From: Marinoscillum sp040222955
GTDB taxonomy: Bacteria; Bacteroidota; Bacteroidia; Cytophagales; Cyclobacteriaceae
Direction of reading: 5' to 3'
DNA: 64,000 nucleotides
NCBI RefSeq assembly: GCF_040222955.1
Contig: NZ_JAVKCA010000009.1
Span: forward strand, 124,001-188,000
Part shown: positions 51,220-60,585 of the stretch, piece by piece
How the letters are laid out: the number at the start of each line of letters is the position of its first letter
How positions within the stretch are numbered: the first letter of the stretch is position 1
Position numbers and translations under genes: made by a program
Notes under the pieces: generated by a model
What the model was told of the DNA's origin: nothing
The model's input: the letters and a program-made list of their open reading frames with translations, nothing else
Databases searched by the model: none

Positions 51220-53880
51220 CTATTTCGAAGGTTGAATGATCAACCTTTGAGTTTTCGTTTCACTGCCAATTCTCAGTTTGACGATATACAAGCCATTGGG
51301 CAGATTGTCAGGTGTCCATTCTACTTTCTGGATTCCCGGGTTTTGGAGTTCATTCACCAAATCCACAATCTTCTGACCAGACACAGTATATATGGTCAAT
51401 TCTACGAGCGCAGGTTTGGATACTTTATAGGCTATGGTAGCCCTGGAATGGATCGGATTGGGATAGACAATCATCTCACTGTCCGAAGCCTCGAGTGCAT
51501 TGGGATACTCAACACCAAGCGTAACTTCTTCCTCACTAAAGTGAGCAGTGACTGACTTGTCGGCATCCATGATGATGGTCGTTTGTTCTGAGGTCCCGGT
51601 CACGTCCCCACTCCAACGGTCAAATAGATTCCCATCGTCCGGCTTAGCGGTCAGGTACACGAGTGTTCCCGCTTCGTAAACACCTCCGGTGGGATTGTAG
51701 CTCACAAACCCGTTTCCAACGGCCGAAGTGGTCAACGTGTAGGTTTGCGTGGCGCTAACAGTGATGTTCACTTCCGGCGAGGTAGTTGTAGCTCCTTCAT
51801 TGTCAGTAGCTACTGCGGTAAAAGCATAACTACCAGTGACCGCAAACGGAATGGTAAATGAATAAGGAGTGGTCTGATCCTCACCAAGTTTCGTTGCCCC
51901 ATTGTAAAACGCTACATTAGAGAGTGTACCATCGGGATCAGAGGCATCAACCACGATGGTGATGTCGTCCCCATTCACAAAACTTGCACCATTCTCAGGA
52001 GAGGTAATATGAACTACCGGATTCACATTTCCCCCTGATCCGTCAGCGACATACAACTCATCAAAGTAAGCAGTGGCCTCCCCGTCATCCTGCAGATATA
52101 CTCCGGCTTTCCAGTAGCTGGGGAATGTCCAAAACGAAACATCCATATTGGCTTTTTCGGCTCCATCTACATCAATGATCATGTTTCCATCCACCAAGCG
52201 GACGTCACAGTCGAAATATCCGGCAGGCGCTTCACCCAGGTCCACATGCGTGGTATTTACACCTTCTATGTCAGTTTTTATGGCCGCCCACAGGTGATTG
52301 ACTGGTGACTTGGTTTGATGCTTATAGATTCTGAGGAGTGGTTTGTTTGGGCCACTACCGGCATTGGCATCATCGTGAATCTGCAGTACCGTCACCTGGT
52401 CACAGGTCTGCTCCACAATATTAATCCTGGCATGCAATGAACGATTACCTTCTGAAAGTGTCCAGTTGGTCTCATACCTCAGTTCGGTGCGCTGGCTGGA
52501 TCCTGACTGATTAAAAGCGACTTTATCTTCATCCACAACATAAAAGTTGTCATCCGTATAGCCATCCTTTAACTGAGATTGCGTGGCGATTGTGGAGCTC
52601 GTTGGTGCCTGTAACTTACATTCCCCAATGAAGGCCTTAAACCTTGGAATGTCATAAGGTGCATTGTATTCCGTAAGAGGGTTGACGGTAATACTCACTC
52701 CCAAAGCCGTGTATGAAACGCCTCCATCATCTGTAGCCGTGGCAGTGAGCACATAGCTCCCCGCAGGCACTGCACTCCAGGTATAATCATAAGGAGCTGA
52801 GGTGACTTCACCCAGTTTTGTGGTGCCGTGAAAAAATTCTACTTTGGCCATCGAACCATCGCTATCAGAGGCATCCGCCGAAATGGTGATGTTATCTCCG
52901 GCACTAAAAGTTGCGCCACTGGACGGAGCGGTAATGCTGGCTGTCGGTGCCTTGTTTCCGGCCGTGGAGTGAGAGTTGCTCAAAGCGAAAAATGAAGCCT
53001 GACAATAGTCGCCATCCTCTCCGGAGTTGTTTTGATTGTATACGCCAGCTTTGAAATACATCCAGTCATCAGCAAAGCCACTGTCGGTCATGTCTACCAC
53101 TTTCTGCACATCAGGTTTTCCAGGCCGCATAATGGTCACGGTAAGGTCATTACCCTCCACTTTGATTTCGTAACTAAACTTTTCTCCAAGCGCAATACCA
53201 TCTTCTGGATCAGCAGCATCGTCGCTTCTGCTGCCGATCATTTCATGCCATTGCTCTGCACTGGTGGTAGGCTCATGAGCGAAGTAGATGGACCCTTTGG
53301 TGTTTCCTGGCAATTTCCTGTAGTATATCCGGCACGGTTCATCGCTTGATGCATGGATTTGTCCAATGATTACACGACCCACTTTGCCGGCTTCCCCTGT
53401 GGTAGACACATGATCCACAGCAACTGTGGCTGTCAGTGTTCCGCCTACTCCACCGGCTGCCTCCTGATTGGCCTGACTGGAAGAAGCGAAGACCCAGTTG
53501 TTGGGGCCGATCCCCTGTGTGTTGAAGCTGGTATTGCCAGCCCGCAACATTTCGCGAAGTTCACTTCTGGGGTAAGAGCTCCCGCCGGTTTCTCCGTCAT
53601 TCCGGCATCTAAAGACCATTGCCCCGGTGTTGGGGTCTGTATAAAACTGAGCCGGCCTTTCAAAACCATTGGATAGTTCAGCTTCCTGAACTTCCGACTG
53701 ATCCTCCAAAGTGATCTTCCAATCAGTAAGATCAAAATTTCCACCAGGTGGTAAATTAGGATCCTGGGCCCAGCTTGCTGAAACCGATGCGAACTGTAGG
53801 AGAACAAACATGATCAGGCAGGAGAATACATTCCCTATTGATGATGAAAATTCCGATTTCCTGGTTGCTGTAGCTTTCAT
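51220..53880 (-). CDS. Bicatalytic PL7 alginate lyase with Big_7, InlB-like and T9SS domains
   Basis: This 886-residue protein (numbering from ATG 53878-53880, chosen because it gives a clean signal peptide ending ASWAQ) carries two PL7 domains. The first, ~45-305, has RSELR at 105-109, QIH at 174-176 and YFKAGVYNQ at 275-283. The second, ~405-620, has RTELR at 464-468, QIH at 500-502 and YWKAGVYLQ at 589-597. All catalytic blocks are intact in both. Bacterial Ig-like (Big_7) domains follow each lyase domain (~311-399 and ~622-708). An InlB-like repeat comes next (~714-782), and a type A T9SS sorting domain closes the chain (~802-886; MIVYPNPIHSRATIAY). It would be an extracellular or surface endolyase. 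The two halves differ strongly in sequence, so they probably differ in M/G preference or mode. The second half matches the partial PL7 gene at 1-515. Confidence 0.93.
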   Translation of the reverse strand: MKATATRKSEFSSSIGNVFSCLIMFVLLQFASVSASWAQDPNLPPGGNFDLTDWKITLEDQSEVQEAELSNGFERPAQFYTDPNTGAMVFRCRNDGETGGSSYPRSELREMLRAGNTSFNTQGIGPNNWVFASSSQANQEAAGGVGGTLTATVAVDHVSTTGEAGKVGRVIIGQIHASSDEPCRIYYRKLPGNTKGSIYFAHEPTTSAEQWHEMIGSRSDDAADPEDGIALGEKFSYEIKVEGNDLTVTIMRPGKPDVQKVVDMTDSGFADDWMYFKAGVYNQNNSGEDGDYCQASFFALSNSHSTAGNKAPTASITAPSSGATFSAGDNITISADASDSDGSMAKVEFFHGTTKLGEVTSAPYDYTWSAVPAGSYVLTATATDDGGVSYTALGVSITVNPLTEYNAPYDIPRFKAFIGECKLQAPTSSTIATQSQLKDGYTDDNFYVVDEDKVAFNQSGSSQRTELRYETNWTLSEGNRSLHARINIVEQTCDQVTVLQIHDDANAGSGPNKPLLRIYKHQTKSPVNHLWAAIKTDIEGVNTTHVDLGEAPAGYFDCDVRLVDGNMIIDVDGAEKANMDVSFWTFPSYWKAGVYLQDDGEATAYFDELYVADGSGGNVNPVVHITSPENGASFVNGDDITIVVDASDPDGTLSNVAFYNGATKLGEDQTTPYSFTIPFAVTGSYAFTAVATDNEGATTTSPEVNITVSATQTYTLTTSAVGNGFVSYNPTGGVYEAGTLVYLTAKPDDGNLFDRWSGDVTGTSEQTTIIMDADKSVTAHFSEEEVTLGVEYPNALEASDSEMIVYPNPIHSRATIAYKVSKPALVELTIYTVSGQKIVDLVNELQNPGIQKVEWTPDNLPNGLYIVKLRIGSETKTQRLIIQPSK

Positions 53881-53973
53881 ATTGTCAAAAATTTTACTAG
53901 TACTTAAATCGAATTCAAGTGCCTTTTTCAGCACTTATGGGTAATATCGAGAAGAGAAGTCTCCACACTTTTG

Positions 53974-56295
53974 CTAATACATTAATTTCAGAGGCAGATT
54001 TTCTTCAACAATCAGCGCTCCGGAGTTTGTAATCACATTGTCAGCATGAGAATTGTTTTTGGCACCCCACAGCCGAGCCACTTGCTCTACCGGGTTGTTC
54101 CGAAACTTATTACCAGAAATGTCCACATTGATGATCCCGTAGGTGTTGATCAAAATCCCATTCTCCTCACCAGCACCAGATTGGGTAAATGTGCTCCCTC
54201 TGACTATCAGGTTGCCACCTACTGTGGACTCGTCATATCCGCCCCGGTAATAATCGATGACATTCTTATTGACCCTTTCAAATTGACAATCCACGATGTA
54301 CACGTTTTCAGCATTGTATTCGCCCCGGTCGTCATCTTCTGCAGAAAGCTCAATGCCGTTGCTACAATTTTTTATCACCGAAGATTCGAAACTGATGTAT
54401 TCAGAAAACGAGTACTTGTAGGCTTTAAGGACATAACCAAAGTCAGATAACTCACAATCCTTTACCTTCAAATTGTAAAGGCCGGACATGTTTTCTTTCA
54501 AGGTGGCAAAAGCGTAATTCTCCCCATTCCCACTGAGAATGATCGCATTCAAAGACAGCTTCCCTTTCGGATTCATTTCGAAAGCCGGGGTACCGGCAGG
54601 GCCAGAATAGACAAGAGATACTTTAGCGTCAGCCTTTGCAGGCTGAATGGTCAGCTTTTTGTCAATGATCAGGGAGTAATTGAATTCAAAACGCTCCGAT
54701 GCCAGCTCAATGATATCGCCATCCTGAGCTACTTCTATCACTTTGGCAAACTCCTCTGCGGTACTGACCGTATGCGTTTCCTTCGAGGAATCGTCAGCTG
54801 AGGAATTGTACCAATCCGGACCGTACTTTGACGCATCCATCATGTTAGGTCTTTCCGGACCGGCTCCATTGGTGGCCCCTATCGAACTGTTTTCCGCTCG
54901 GGAATTCCCCAGCAAGTCTTTGTTGATCTGATCAAACTCAAACCCACTAAAAGGCTGGATTTCGGACAGGTCGCTGGTCGGGACCCAAATATTTTCTTCC
55001 AATTCCCGCATGGAGAAGTCTTTTTCCTCAAGACCCTCTACGCCTCTGAAGGCTACGCCCTGGTTATTGATCACGTTGCTTTTAAAATCAATCCCGTCAA
55101 TGGAATCGTAGCGTACAATAGGCATTTGGTCTCCGACCGAATTATAAATCAAATTGTTGGCAACGATGGTGCGGGTGGGCGTTTCTGATCGGATCTCTGA
55201 AGATGGGAGCACCTCTTTTTGATCCACATTTGATCCAACGCCAAATTGCCATGGCGAGGAGCAATTGACCCAGGTATTGTAAGCAACCACCACGTCAGTA
55301 ACCTGAAAGTATCTGTTGACAGCCGGTTGTCGGATGCCGTTCATCATGGCCAGCGGGCCTCTGAAAATCTCCCCGTGAAGGTTGTAGAAGTAATTATTGG
55401 TCACCTGATGCCCGGTGCCTATCAGCCGAACTCCTCCCACCTGCGGAGAATTCTCATCACCGATAAAGTAGTTCCCATCGACAATGCAGTAATTACCGTG
55501 TCTGGTGACCAGCGATCCCTGGCTTTTGTAAAAGACGTTGCCTCTAAATTCATTGAAATTGGATTTACTGGAAATAACCTCCACCTCTCCATTGCATCGA
55601 TCGAACAAATTATTAGCCACCAGGGTGTGGCTGGGTGTCATAGATGTGGCACTGTTTCCAATCTGAATGGTCTCAGCACTTGGCCCTCCTTTTGGTGGCC
55701 GGGGACCAAAATAGTTGTTATTGATTTTGTGGTAGTTTCTAATGCTTTCATTCCCTTCCAGATCCACTCTTATGGTTGGCCCTCTGTTCGATTTTCCTTC
55801 CAGATAGCAGTGATCGAGTTGGTTATGCCTTCCCTTAAACAGCACCCACAGATCCGTCATGTCCCGTTGCGCTTTGTTGAAATCTTTGATCACACAATTG
55901 GTCACCCGGCTGTTGTTGGCAAGAGTATTCTTATTGATGAAAAACTGAATAACAGCTCCGGAAGGAGAGGCCCCATTCGTAAAATAGAGCCCATCTACTA
56001 CCAGGTATTCTCCACCCAGTTTCAGATCAGATTGCCCCCGGATGATTACTTTGCCGGGGGTTTCAGCCCGAAGGGTGATCGGTTGATCTTCAGTTCCCTT
56101 TGCCATAAGGCGAATTTCAACATCCTCCCACTGCCCATTGGCCATGACAATACTGGTTCCTGGTTGTGCTTTTGAGATTGCGTCCTGCAGCTCCTTAGCG
56201 TTGGAAACCAGGATTCCATTATCAGATGCCTTTGGTTGACAACTCATCAACATGCAAATTGCCGTAAGTAAAAAAAGTACGTTCTTCATCATCAT
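53974..56295 (-). CDS. PL6-family alginate lyase, two beta-helix domains, lipoprotein
   Basis: This ~773-residue lipoprotein (ICMLMSCQPK) is of the two-domain PL6 type. The N-terminal parallel beta-helix (about 30-430) contains SNRGPTIRVDLEGNES, GEVEVISSKSNFNEFRGNVF and GSLVTRHGNYCIVDGNYF, with the Lys and Arg expected for catalysis. GGVRLIGTGHQVTNNYFYN follows. A linker leads to a second beta-helix (about 500-770; IELASERFEFNYSLIIDKKL). Family members with this layout release monomers or small oligomers from alginate by beta-elimination. Several ATGs occur in a row (56287-56295), and a more upstream ATG at 56334 is possible; I prefer the cluster because the leader then starts MMMKNVLFLL. It lies 94 bp upstream of the PL7 gene. 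Unlike the other PL6 enzyme here it has no T9SS tail and should stay cell-bound. Confidence 0.92.
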   Translation of the reverse strand: MMMKNVLFLLTAICMLMSCQPKASDNGILVSNAKELQDAISKAQPGTSIVMANGQWEDVEIRLMAKGTEDQPITLRAETPGKVIIRGQSDLKLGGEYLVVDGLYFTNGASPSGAVIQFFINKNTLANNSRVTNCVIKDFNKAQRDMTDLWVLFKGRHNQLDHCYLEGKSNRGPTIRVDLEGNESIRNYHKINNNYFGPRPPKGGPSAETIQIGNSATSMTPSHTLVANNLFDRCNGEVEVISSKSNFNEFRGNVFYKSQGSLVTRHGNYCIVDGNYFIGDENSPQVGGVRLIGTGHQVTNNYFYNLHGEIFRGPLAMMNGIRQPAVNRYFQVTDVVVAYNTWVNCSSPWQFGVGSNVDQKEVLPSSEIRSETPTRTIVANNLIYNSVGDQMPIVRYDSIDGIDFKSNVINNQGVAFRGVEGLEEKDFSMRELEENIWVPTSDLSEIQPFSGFEFDQINKDLLGNSRAENSSIGATNGAGPERPNMMDASKYGPDWYNSSADDSSKETHTVSTAEEFAKVIEVAQDGDIIELASERFEFNYSLIIDKKLTIQPAKADAKVSLVYSGPAGTPAFEMNPKGKLSLNAIILSGNGENYAFATLKENMSGLYNLKVKDCELSDFGYVLKAYKYSFSEYISFESSVIKNCSNGIELSAEDDDRGEYNAENVYIVDCQFERVNKNVIDYYRGGYDESTVGGNLIVRGSTFTQSGAGEENGILINTYGIINVDISGNKFRNNPVEQVARLWGAKNNSHADNVITNSGALIVEENLPLKLMY

Positions 56296-56349
56296 AATTT
56301 TAGTTGGGTCAATCTTGATAGATAATTTAATCATTCACCTTCAGGTTCG

Positions 56350-57297
56350 TTATGCTTCATTCCACAGCTGTTGCACAGTCGTCAGGTCTTTTTTCATCGC
56401 ATCAAAAACAATTTTTCGATCTACAGTGATTTCATAATGACCTTTTTCTGCTCCTCCCAGTGGGTATTCCAGGTGCAATGAGACTGGAGGATTCAGGCCA
56501 TAAGTTTTCAATAACTTAAAATAACCTATAAAATCCACCATTCCTTCACCTATTGGCACGTTCACTGCTTTCCATTGGCCCTTAACCTTTGCCCATTGAA
56601 AATCTTTGAGCACAATCGTTTTGATATGCTCGCGGAGCAACCCTAGTCCATTTGTCCAGGACAGTCCGCCCTCCACTGTGGCGTGGCGGATGTCATATTG
56701 GGTTCCAAAATAAACCGGGTCCACGGTTTCCAGCAGTTGCTTTATTTCCCAAAAAGAAGATCCGATACTGGTACCGGCATGATTTTGATAGCAACCGATG
56801 ATACCATATTGTCTACCCTCCTCACCCAACGCTTTGATTTTTTGTCGGTAGATTTCAATAGACTCCTGCATTGGCTTGTCTGCATGATATTCAAACCAAT
56901 TGGTACGATAAAACCGAATGCCTTCTTTGGCTGCAGCCTTGATGATTTCCAAATCATAATCACTGTTCACATCGGTAATGGCTGTGGTAATCAGCTCACA
57001 GGTAGAACCAGACTCCTTAATGGCCTTAACAGCTACCGGCAGGTCAGATTTCACATTTTCGGGTAGCACATGACCGTTGGGACGAACCGTCAGATCAATG
57101 CCATCAAACCCAAGTTCTGCGGCAACCTGACCGGCTTCTTTAAAATCTAAAAACTGTAAATGCTTGGAAAATATATGCACTTTCAAAGGTTCGCCAGATC
57201 GATCCAGATTCATTCCACCAACGGTTGACGGTAAAAAAGGAGCCATGAGAACCACCGTTCCTGATTTTTGCAAAAACTTTCTTCTTGAAATGCTCAT
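56350..57297 (-). CDS. Tat-exported sugar phosphate isomerase/epimerase-like TIM-barrel protein
   Basis: The 315-residue protein begins SISRRKFLQKSGTVVLMAPF, a Tat signal, followed by an AP-endonuclease-2/xylose-isomerase-like TIM barrel. ELGFDGIDLTVRPNGHVLPE, YGIIGCYQNHAGTSIGS and TIVLKDFQWAKVKGQWKAVN carry the conserved acidic, His and Lys residues expected near the metal site. Members with Tat signals are common in Bacteroidota sugar loci, and relatives act on 3-keto or other oxidised sugars, but the substrate here is unknown. It follows the TSUP permease gene by 33 bp and precedes the PL6 gene by 15-54 bp depending on start, so it belongs to the alginate operon. It is not required in the textbook alginate pathway, which makes its presence notable. 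Confidence 0.86.
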   Translation of the reverse strand: MSISRRKFLQKSGTVVLMAPFLPSTVGGMNLDRSGEPLKVHIFSKHLQFLDFKEAGQVAAELGFDGIDLTVRPNGHVLPENVKSDLPVAVKAIKESGSTCELITTAITDVNSDYDLEIIKAAAKEGIRFYRTNWFEYHADKPMQESIEIYRQKIKALGEEGRQYGIIGCYQNHAGTSIGSSFWEIKQLLETVDPVYFGTQYDIRHATVEGGLSWTNGLGLLREHIKTIVLKDFQWAKVKGQWKAVNVPIGEGMVDFIGYFKLLKTYGLNPPVSLHLEYPLGGAEKGHYEITVDRKIVFDAMKKDLTTVQQLWNEA

Positions 57298-57330
57298 ATC
57301 TTCACAATATCTGATGACCTTATCCGGGAG

Positions 57331-58086
57331 TCAATAGTAAAACCAGAGCTTTACGGACAGAATCACTATCGTCATGAGCAACAGTGCCTTAATCCATTTA
57401 TCCCCCTTTTTGATGGAGAAAAGGCTTCCCAGCCATCCTCCCAAAGAAGTACCGACTGCCAGGGTCAATCCGTACCGCCACTCAATCAAGTCATTGTAAA
57501 TGAAAACCATCACCACTGCCAGGGTATATACAAATGCTACAATGACCTTGATGCTGTTAATTCTTACCATTGTATAATGGTGTAGCCTGTCCAGCACGAA
57601 AATGATGATAAAACCTACTCCCGCATGGATAAAACCGCCATATATCCCAATCAGAAAGAAAATCAATATCCCAACCCACGGCCTTCTTTTTTCTTCTCCG
57701 GTATTGACACCAATCTGCTTCTGAGCCGAGCCAAATACAATCATCAACCCTACCGCCAACATGATGATTGACAAAATCCGGGTAAACAACTCACCCTTAA
57801 TATCCACTGCCAAAAACCCGCCTAACACCGCCCCCGGGATCGCTGCCAGTCCCAGGTAAATACTGTAGGGATAATCAATGATCCCTGCTCTTCTGAACTT
57901 ATTGATGGCAAATACATTTTGCCAAAGGATTGCTATCCTGTTGGTGCCATTGGCCATGGCGGGCGGCAGCCCCAGAAAGATCAATAAGGGTAGGGTCAAC
58001 ATAGAACCTCCACCTGCCACAACATTCAGGAATCCTGCGCCTATACCGGCAAGAACCAGGAGCAAATACTCAAATGAACTCATCAT
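57331..58086 (-). CDS. TSUP (TauE/SafE) family membrane permease
   Basis: This 251-residue protein has about eight hydrophobic helices and the duplicated family signature: IGAGFLNVVAGGGSMLTLPL with GLPPAMANGTNRIAI in the first half, and FLIGIYGGFIHAGVGFIIIF in the second. TSUP proteins move anions such as sulfite, sulfonates or organic acids across the inner membrane. In this operon an anionic sugar acid (a uronate derivative) or an acidic by-product is a plausible cargo, but this is inference. It lies between the SDR gene (40 bp) and the Tat isomerase gene (33 bp). A role in sulfate or sulfite handling for the neighbouring sulfatase-rich locus cannot be excluded. Confidence 0.9.
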   Translation of the reverse strand: MMSSFEYLLLVLAGIGAGFLNVVAGGGSMLTLPLLIFLGLPPAMANGTNRIAILWQNVFAINKFRRAGIIDYPYSIYLGLAAIPGAVLGGFLAVDIKGELFTRILSIIMLAVGLMIVFGSAQKQIGVNTGEEKRRPWVGILIFFLIGIYGGFIHAGVGFIIIFVLDRLHHYTMVRINSIKVIVAFVYTLAVVMVFIYNDLIEWRYGLTLAVGTSLGGWLGSLFSIKKGDKWIKALLLMTIVILSVKLWFYY

Positions 58087-58126
58087 ATCTGCTCCGGTTC
58101 CCTAACTACAACAATCCAATTTCCAT

Positions 58127-58894
58127 TTATATCCCTAAGGCCTGACCACCACCCACTTGTATGGTCTCAGCAGTGATGAAAGATGCATCCTTACCTGCCA
58201 GAAAAGACACTACAGACGCTACTTCCTCAGGCTGACCCAAACGGCCTAACATGATATTATTCTTCCACGAAGCAAATACTTCAGGTTTCGTCGATTTGAT
58301 TTCAGAGTGAAATGGCGTATCAATGGTACCTGGAGACACCGCATTTACCCTGATGCCGTATTCTGCCAAATCTTTTGCCAACGCTCGTGTAATGGCATGA
58401 ACTCCGGCTTTGGATGTTCCATAAACTCCGGCTCCCGGTCCACCGGCATTCCACCCTGCATTTGAGGTATAATTAATGATTGAAGCATTTTCTCCCTTTT
58501 TCAAGTAAGGAATGGCTGCCCTTGAAGCAAAAAACACTGAATCCAGGTTTAAAGCCATCACAAATCTGTAAAACTCTGTGGTCATTTCTTCAAACCTTGA
58601 CCTGCCTCCTAATCCACCTGCATTGTTTACCAGCACATCAATTCTGCCATATTTTTCTCCAATTGCCTTAATATTTGAAGTTACTTCTTCATCATTGGTC
58701 ACATCAAAGCCATAATATTCTGCGGTGATCCCTTCACTGGCAAGCTCTTCTACTCGCTTAGCCCCAGCTTCGTCTTCAATGCCATTTAATACAACAGTGA
58801 ATCCGTCTTTGCCCAATCTCTTGGCTACCTCGAAACCAATCCCGCCTGTGGCACCCGTTATGACAGCTACTTTATTTTCTAGTTTTTGTTCCAT
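58127..58894 (-). CDS. Short-chain dehydrogenase/reductase, likely DEH reductase
   Basis: The 255-residue SDR has the cofactor motif TGATGGIGFEVAKRLG, the NAG motif VLVNNAGGLGG, a catalytic Ser in IINYTSNAG and Tyr-x-x-x-Lys in GVYGTSKAGVHA, followed by RVNAVSPGTIDTPF. It has no signal peptide and is cytoplasmic. In alginate operons an SDR of this kind reduces 4-deoxy-L-erythro-5-hexoseulose uronate (DEH) to 2-keto-3-deoxy-D-gluconate (KDG). Placement between an MFS uronate transporter gene (28 bp) and the TSUP gene, in the same operon as PL17 and KdgF, supports that role. Cofactor preference (NADH or NADPH) is not settled: the motif is compatible with either. Other SDR activities remain possible. 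Confidence 0.88.
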   Translation of the reverse strand: MEQKLENKVAVITGATGGIGFEVAKRLGKDGFTVVLNGIEDEAGAKRVEELASEGITAEYYGFDVTNDEEVTSNIKAIGEKYGRIDVLVNNAGGLGGRSRFEEMTTEFYRFVMALNLDSVFFASRAAIPYLKKGENASIINYTSNAGWNAGGPGAGVYGTSKAGVHAITRALAKDLAEYGIRVNAVSPGTIDTPFHSEIKSTKPEVFASWKNNIMLGRLGQPEEVASVVSFLAGKDASFITAETIQVGGGQALGI

Positions 58895-58922
58895 GTCTAA
58901 TTATTCGTTTAATCTTTAATAT

Positions 58923-60182
58923 CTAATCAATTGGTTTAATTTCTTTCGCGAAAAAGTACACTGAAGCTACTCCCAGTGGCACAAATACCGCGATCATGAT
59001 GAATATGGGCGTATAGGATATTTCTGAAATGATCGGAACCAGGAAGTTCATAATGATGACCGAAAAGACACCAACCGTACCTCCCAATCCTGCCAGTGAT
59101 CCCACGGATTTTCCGCTGAAAAGGTCACTTGGGATCGTCTGGATATTGCTAATGATAAACTGAAAGCCAAACAGTACGAAGGCTACAATCACCACAAAAA
59201 TCAATGGACTATTCGCCAGGAGGATGGTGGCTACGAGCCCCAAAAACATGATCACTCCTCCGATGGTGATGGTGAGCTTTCTGGCCCGGTCTACCGATGC
59301 CCCATTGAGCATCAGGCGCCCGGCAAAATAACCACCAGACAAACTACCCAGCGCAGCGCCCACGTATGGCACCCATGCAAAAAACCCAATCTCCTTTACA
59401 TTGAAGCCATAAGTCTCTGCCAGGTATATGGGCATCCACCCAACAAACAACCACCAGATGGGCTCCACAAAAAACCTGGATATCAGCACAGCCCATGATT
59501 CACGGTGGCTGAGTATTTGCTTCATTGACAACCCTTTTCCCAGAGGGTTATTGTCAGCCTCTGATTGCCCTGATAAGATGTATTTCTTCTCTTCTTCGGT
59601 AATCCATGGATGTTTATTCGGTGTAGCCTTATTGATGAGTACCCAGGGCAATACCCACAACAAACCAATAGCTCCAACCACCATAAAGGTGACTTGCCAC
59701 CCAAAAGCCACCCACAGCAGGGCAATCAACGGTGGGGCTACGACAGATCCAAGTGCTGCTCCGGCATTGAATATGCCCTGAGCCATGGCTCTTTCCTTGA
59801 CGGGAAACCATTCGGCATTACTTTTTACGGCCCCAGGCCAGTTTCCAGCTTCTCCTAATCCCAATAGCACCCTGAAGGCTGAAAATGAAAACAATCCCCT
59901 GGCCAGTGCGTGCAGCATAGTGGCCACACCCCACACCGAAATGGAGACTACGAACCCAAGCCGTGTACCGATCTTGTCAAACATCCGGCCCGATACCGAC
60001 TGCCCTACGGCATAGGCTATCATGAATATGTTCAGAATAAGCGCATAGTCGTTTTTCGACATGCCCAGATCCTCTGAAATACTTGGCCACATAATGCTGA
60101 GCGCCGACCGATCAATGTAATTGATTACGGTAGCCAGACATATCAGTCCAATGATCCACCACCTAAGTCCTTTAACCTTCAT
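58923..60182 (-). CDS. MFS transporter, hexuronate (ACS) family
   Basis: This 419-residue inner-membrane protein has 12 predicted helices. It opens with GLICLATVINYIDRSALSIM, a signature of the anion:cation symporter branch that includes hexuronate transporters, and has the family motif SVSGRMFDKIGTRLGF and RVLLGLGEAGNWPGAVKSN. It most likely imports unsaturated uronate monomers or DEH from the periplasm in symport with protons. It lies 24 bp after the KdgF gene and 28 bp before the SDR gene, which fits uptake and conversion of PL17 products. The exact substrate (unsaturated monomer or DEH) cannot be decided from sequence. Confidence 0.93.
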   Translation of the reverse strand: MKVKGLRWWIIGLICLATVINYIDRSALSIMWPSISEDLGMSKNDYALILNIFMIAYAVGQSVSGRMFDKIGTRLGFVVSISVWGVATMLHALARGLFSFSAFRVLLGLGEAGNWPGAVKSNAEWFPVKERAMAQGIFNAGAALGSVVAPPLIALLWVAFGWQVTFMVVGAIGLLWVLPWVLINKATPNKHPWITEEEKKYILSGQSEADNNPLGKGLSMKQILSHRESWAVLISRFFVEPIWWLFVGWMPIYLAETYGFNVKEIGFFAWVPYVGAALGSLSGGYFAGRLMLNGASVDRARKLTITIGGVIMFLGLVATILLANSPLIFVVIVAFVLFGFQFIISNIQTIPSDLFSGKSVGSLAGLGGTVGVFSVIIMNFLVPIISEISYTPIFIMIAVFVPLGVASVYFFAKEIKPID

Positions 60183-60206
60183 CTTATCCTTTGTTATATG
60201 TCTATT

Positions 60207-60578
60207 TTATTTATCGCCGAAGTACGAAACCCCCGACCCGTCAAGAAAATCTTCTCTCACCGGACTGAAAGTATCGATCAACATTCCCGCTTCCAGACAG
60301 ACCGCACTATGAAGAAGGTTAGGCTCGATGTACACCCCATCGCCCCCACTGACTATCTGTTTCACGCCATCGATTACAAACTCGAACTTGCCAGAAACAC
60401 AGTAGGTCGTCTGGGTATGAAAGTGTTGATGGGGCGAGCCTTCGGCTCCCTTTTCAAACTTCACCTGTACCATCATAATCTGATTGTCCCAGCCCAGCAT
60501 TTTTCGAGACACGCCCCCGCCAAGCTCTTCCCATTCCATCTCTTTGGTTAAAATGTATTTTTCGCTTTTTCTTCCCAT
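60207..60578 (-). CDS. kdgF: KdgF-like cupin, unsaturated uronate linearisation
   Basis: A single-domain cupin of 123 residues with the metal-binding motif GSPHQHFHTQTTYCVSGKFEF (three His and a Gln) split over two strands, followed by GGDGVYIEPNLLHSAVCLEAG with the fourth His. KdgF converts the ring form of 4,5-unsaturated uronate monomers, released by exolytic lyases, to the open-chain keto sugar DEH. It has no signal peptide and so is cytoplasmic. It lies 7 bp after the PL17 gene and 24 bp before the MFS gene. Size, motif order and context all match KdgF, and the name is assigned by motif and context. Confidence 0.92.
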   Translation of the reverse strand: MGRKSEKYILTKEMEWEELGGGVSRKMLGWDNQIMMVQVKFEKGAEGSPHQHFHTQTTYCVSGKFEFVIDGVKQIVSGGDGVYIEPNLLHSAVCLEAGMLIDTFSPVREDFLDGSGVSYFGDK

Positions 60579-60585
60579 TTCTCAA

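Noticed and set aside
55246..56175. Plus-strand 309-codon frame
   Set aside because: It lies entirely opposite the PL6 gene; the minus-strand protein has full PL6 motifs, and the plus frame has no recognisable domain.
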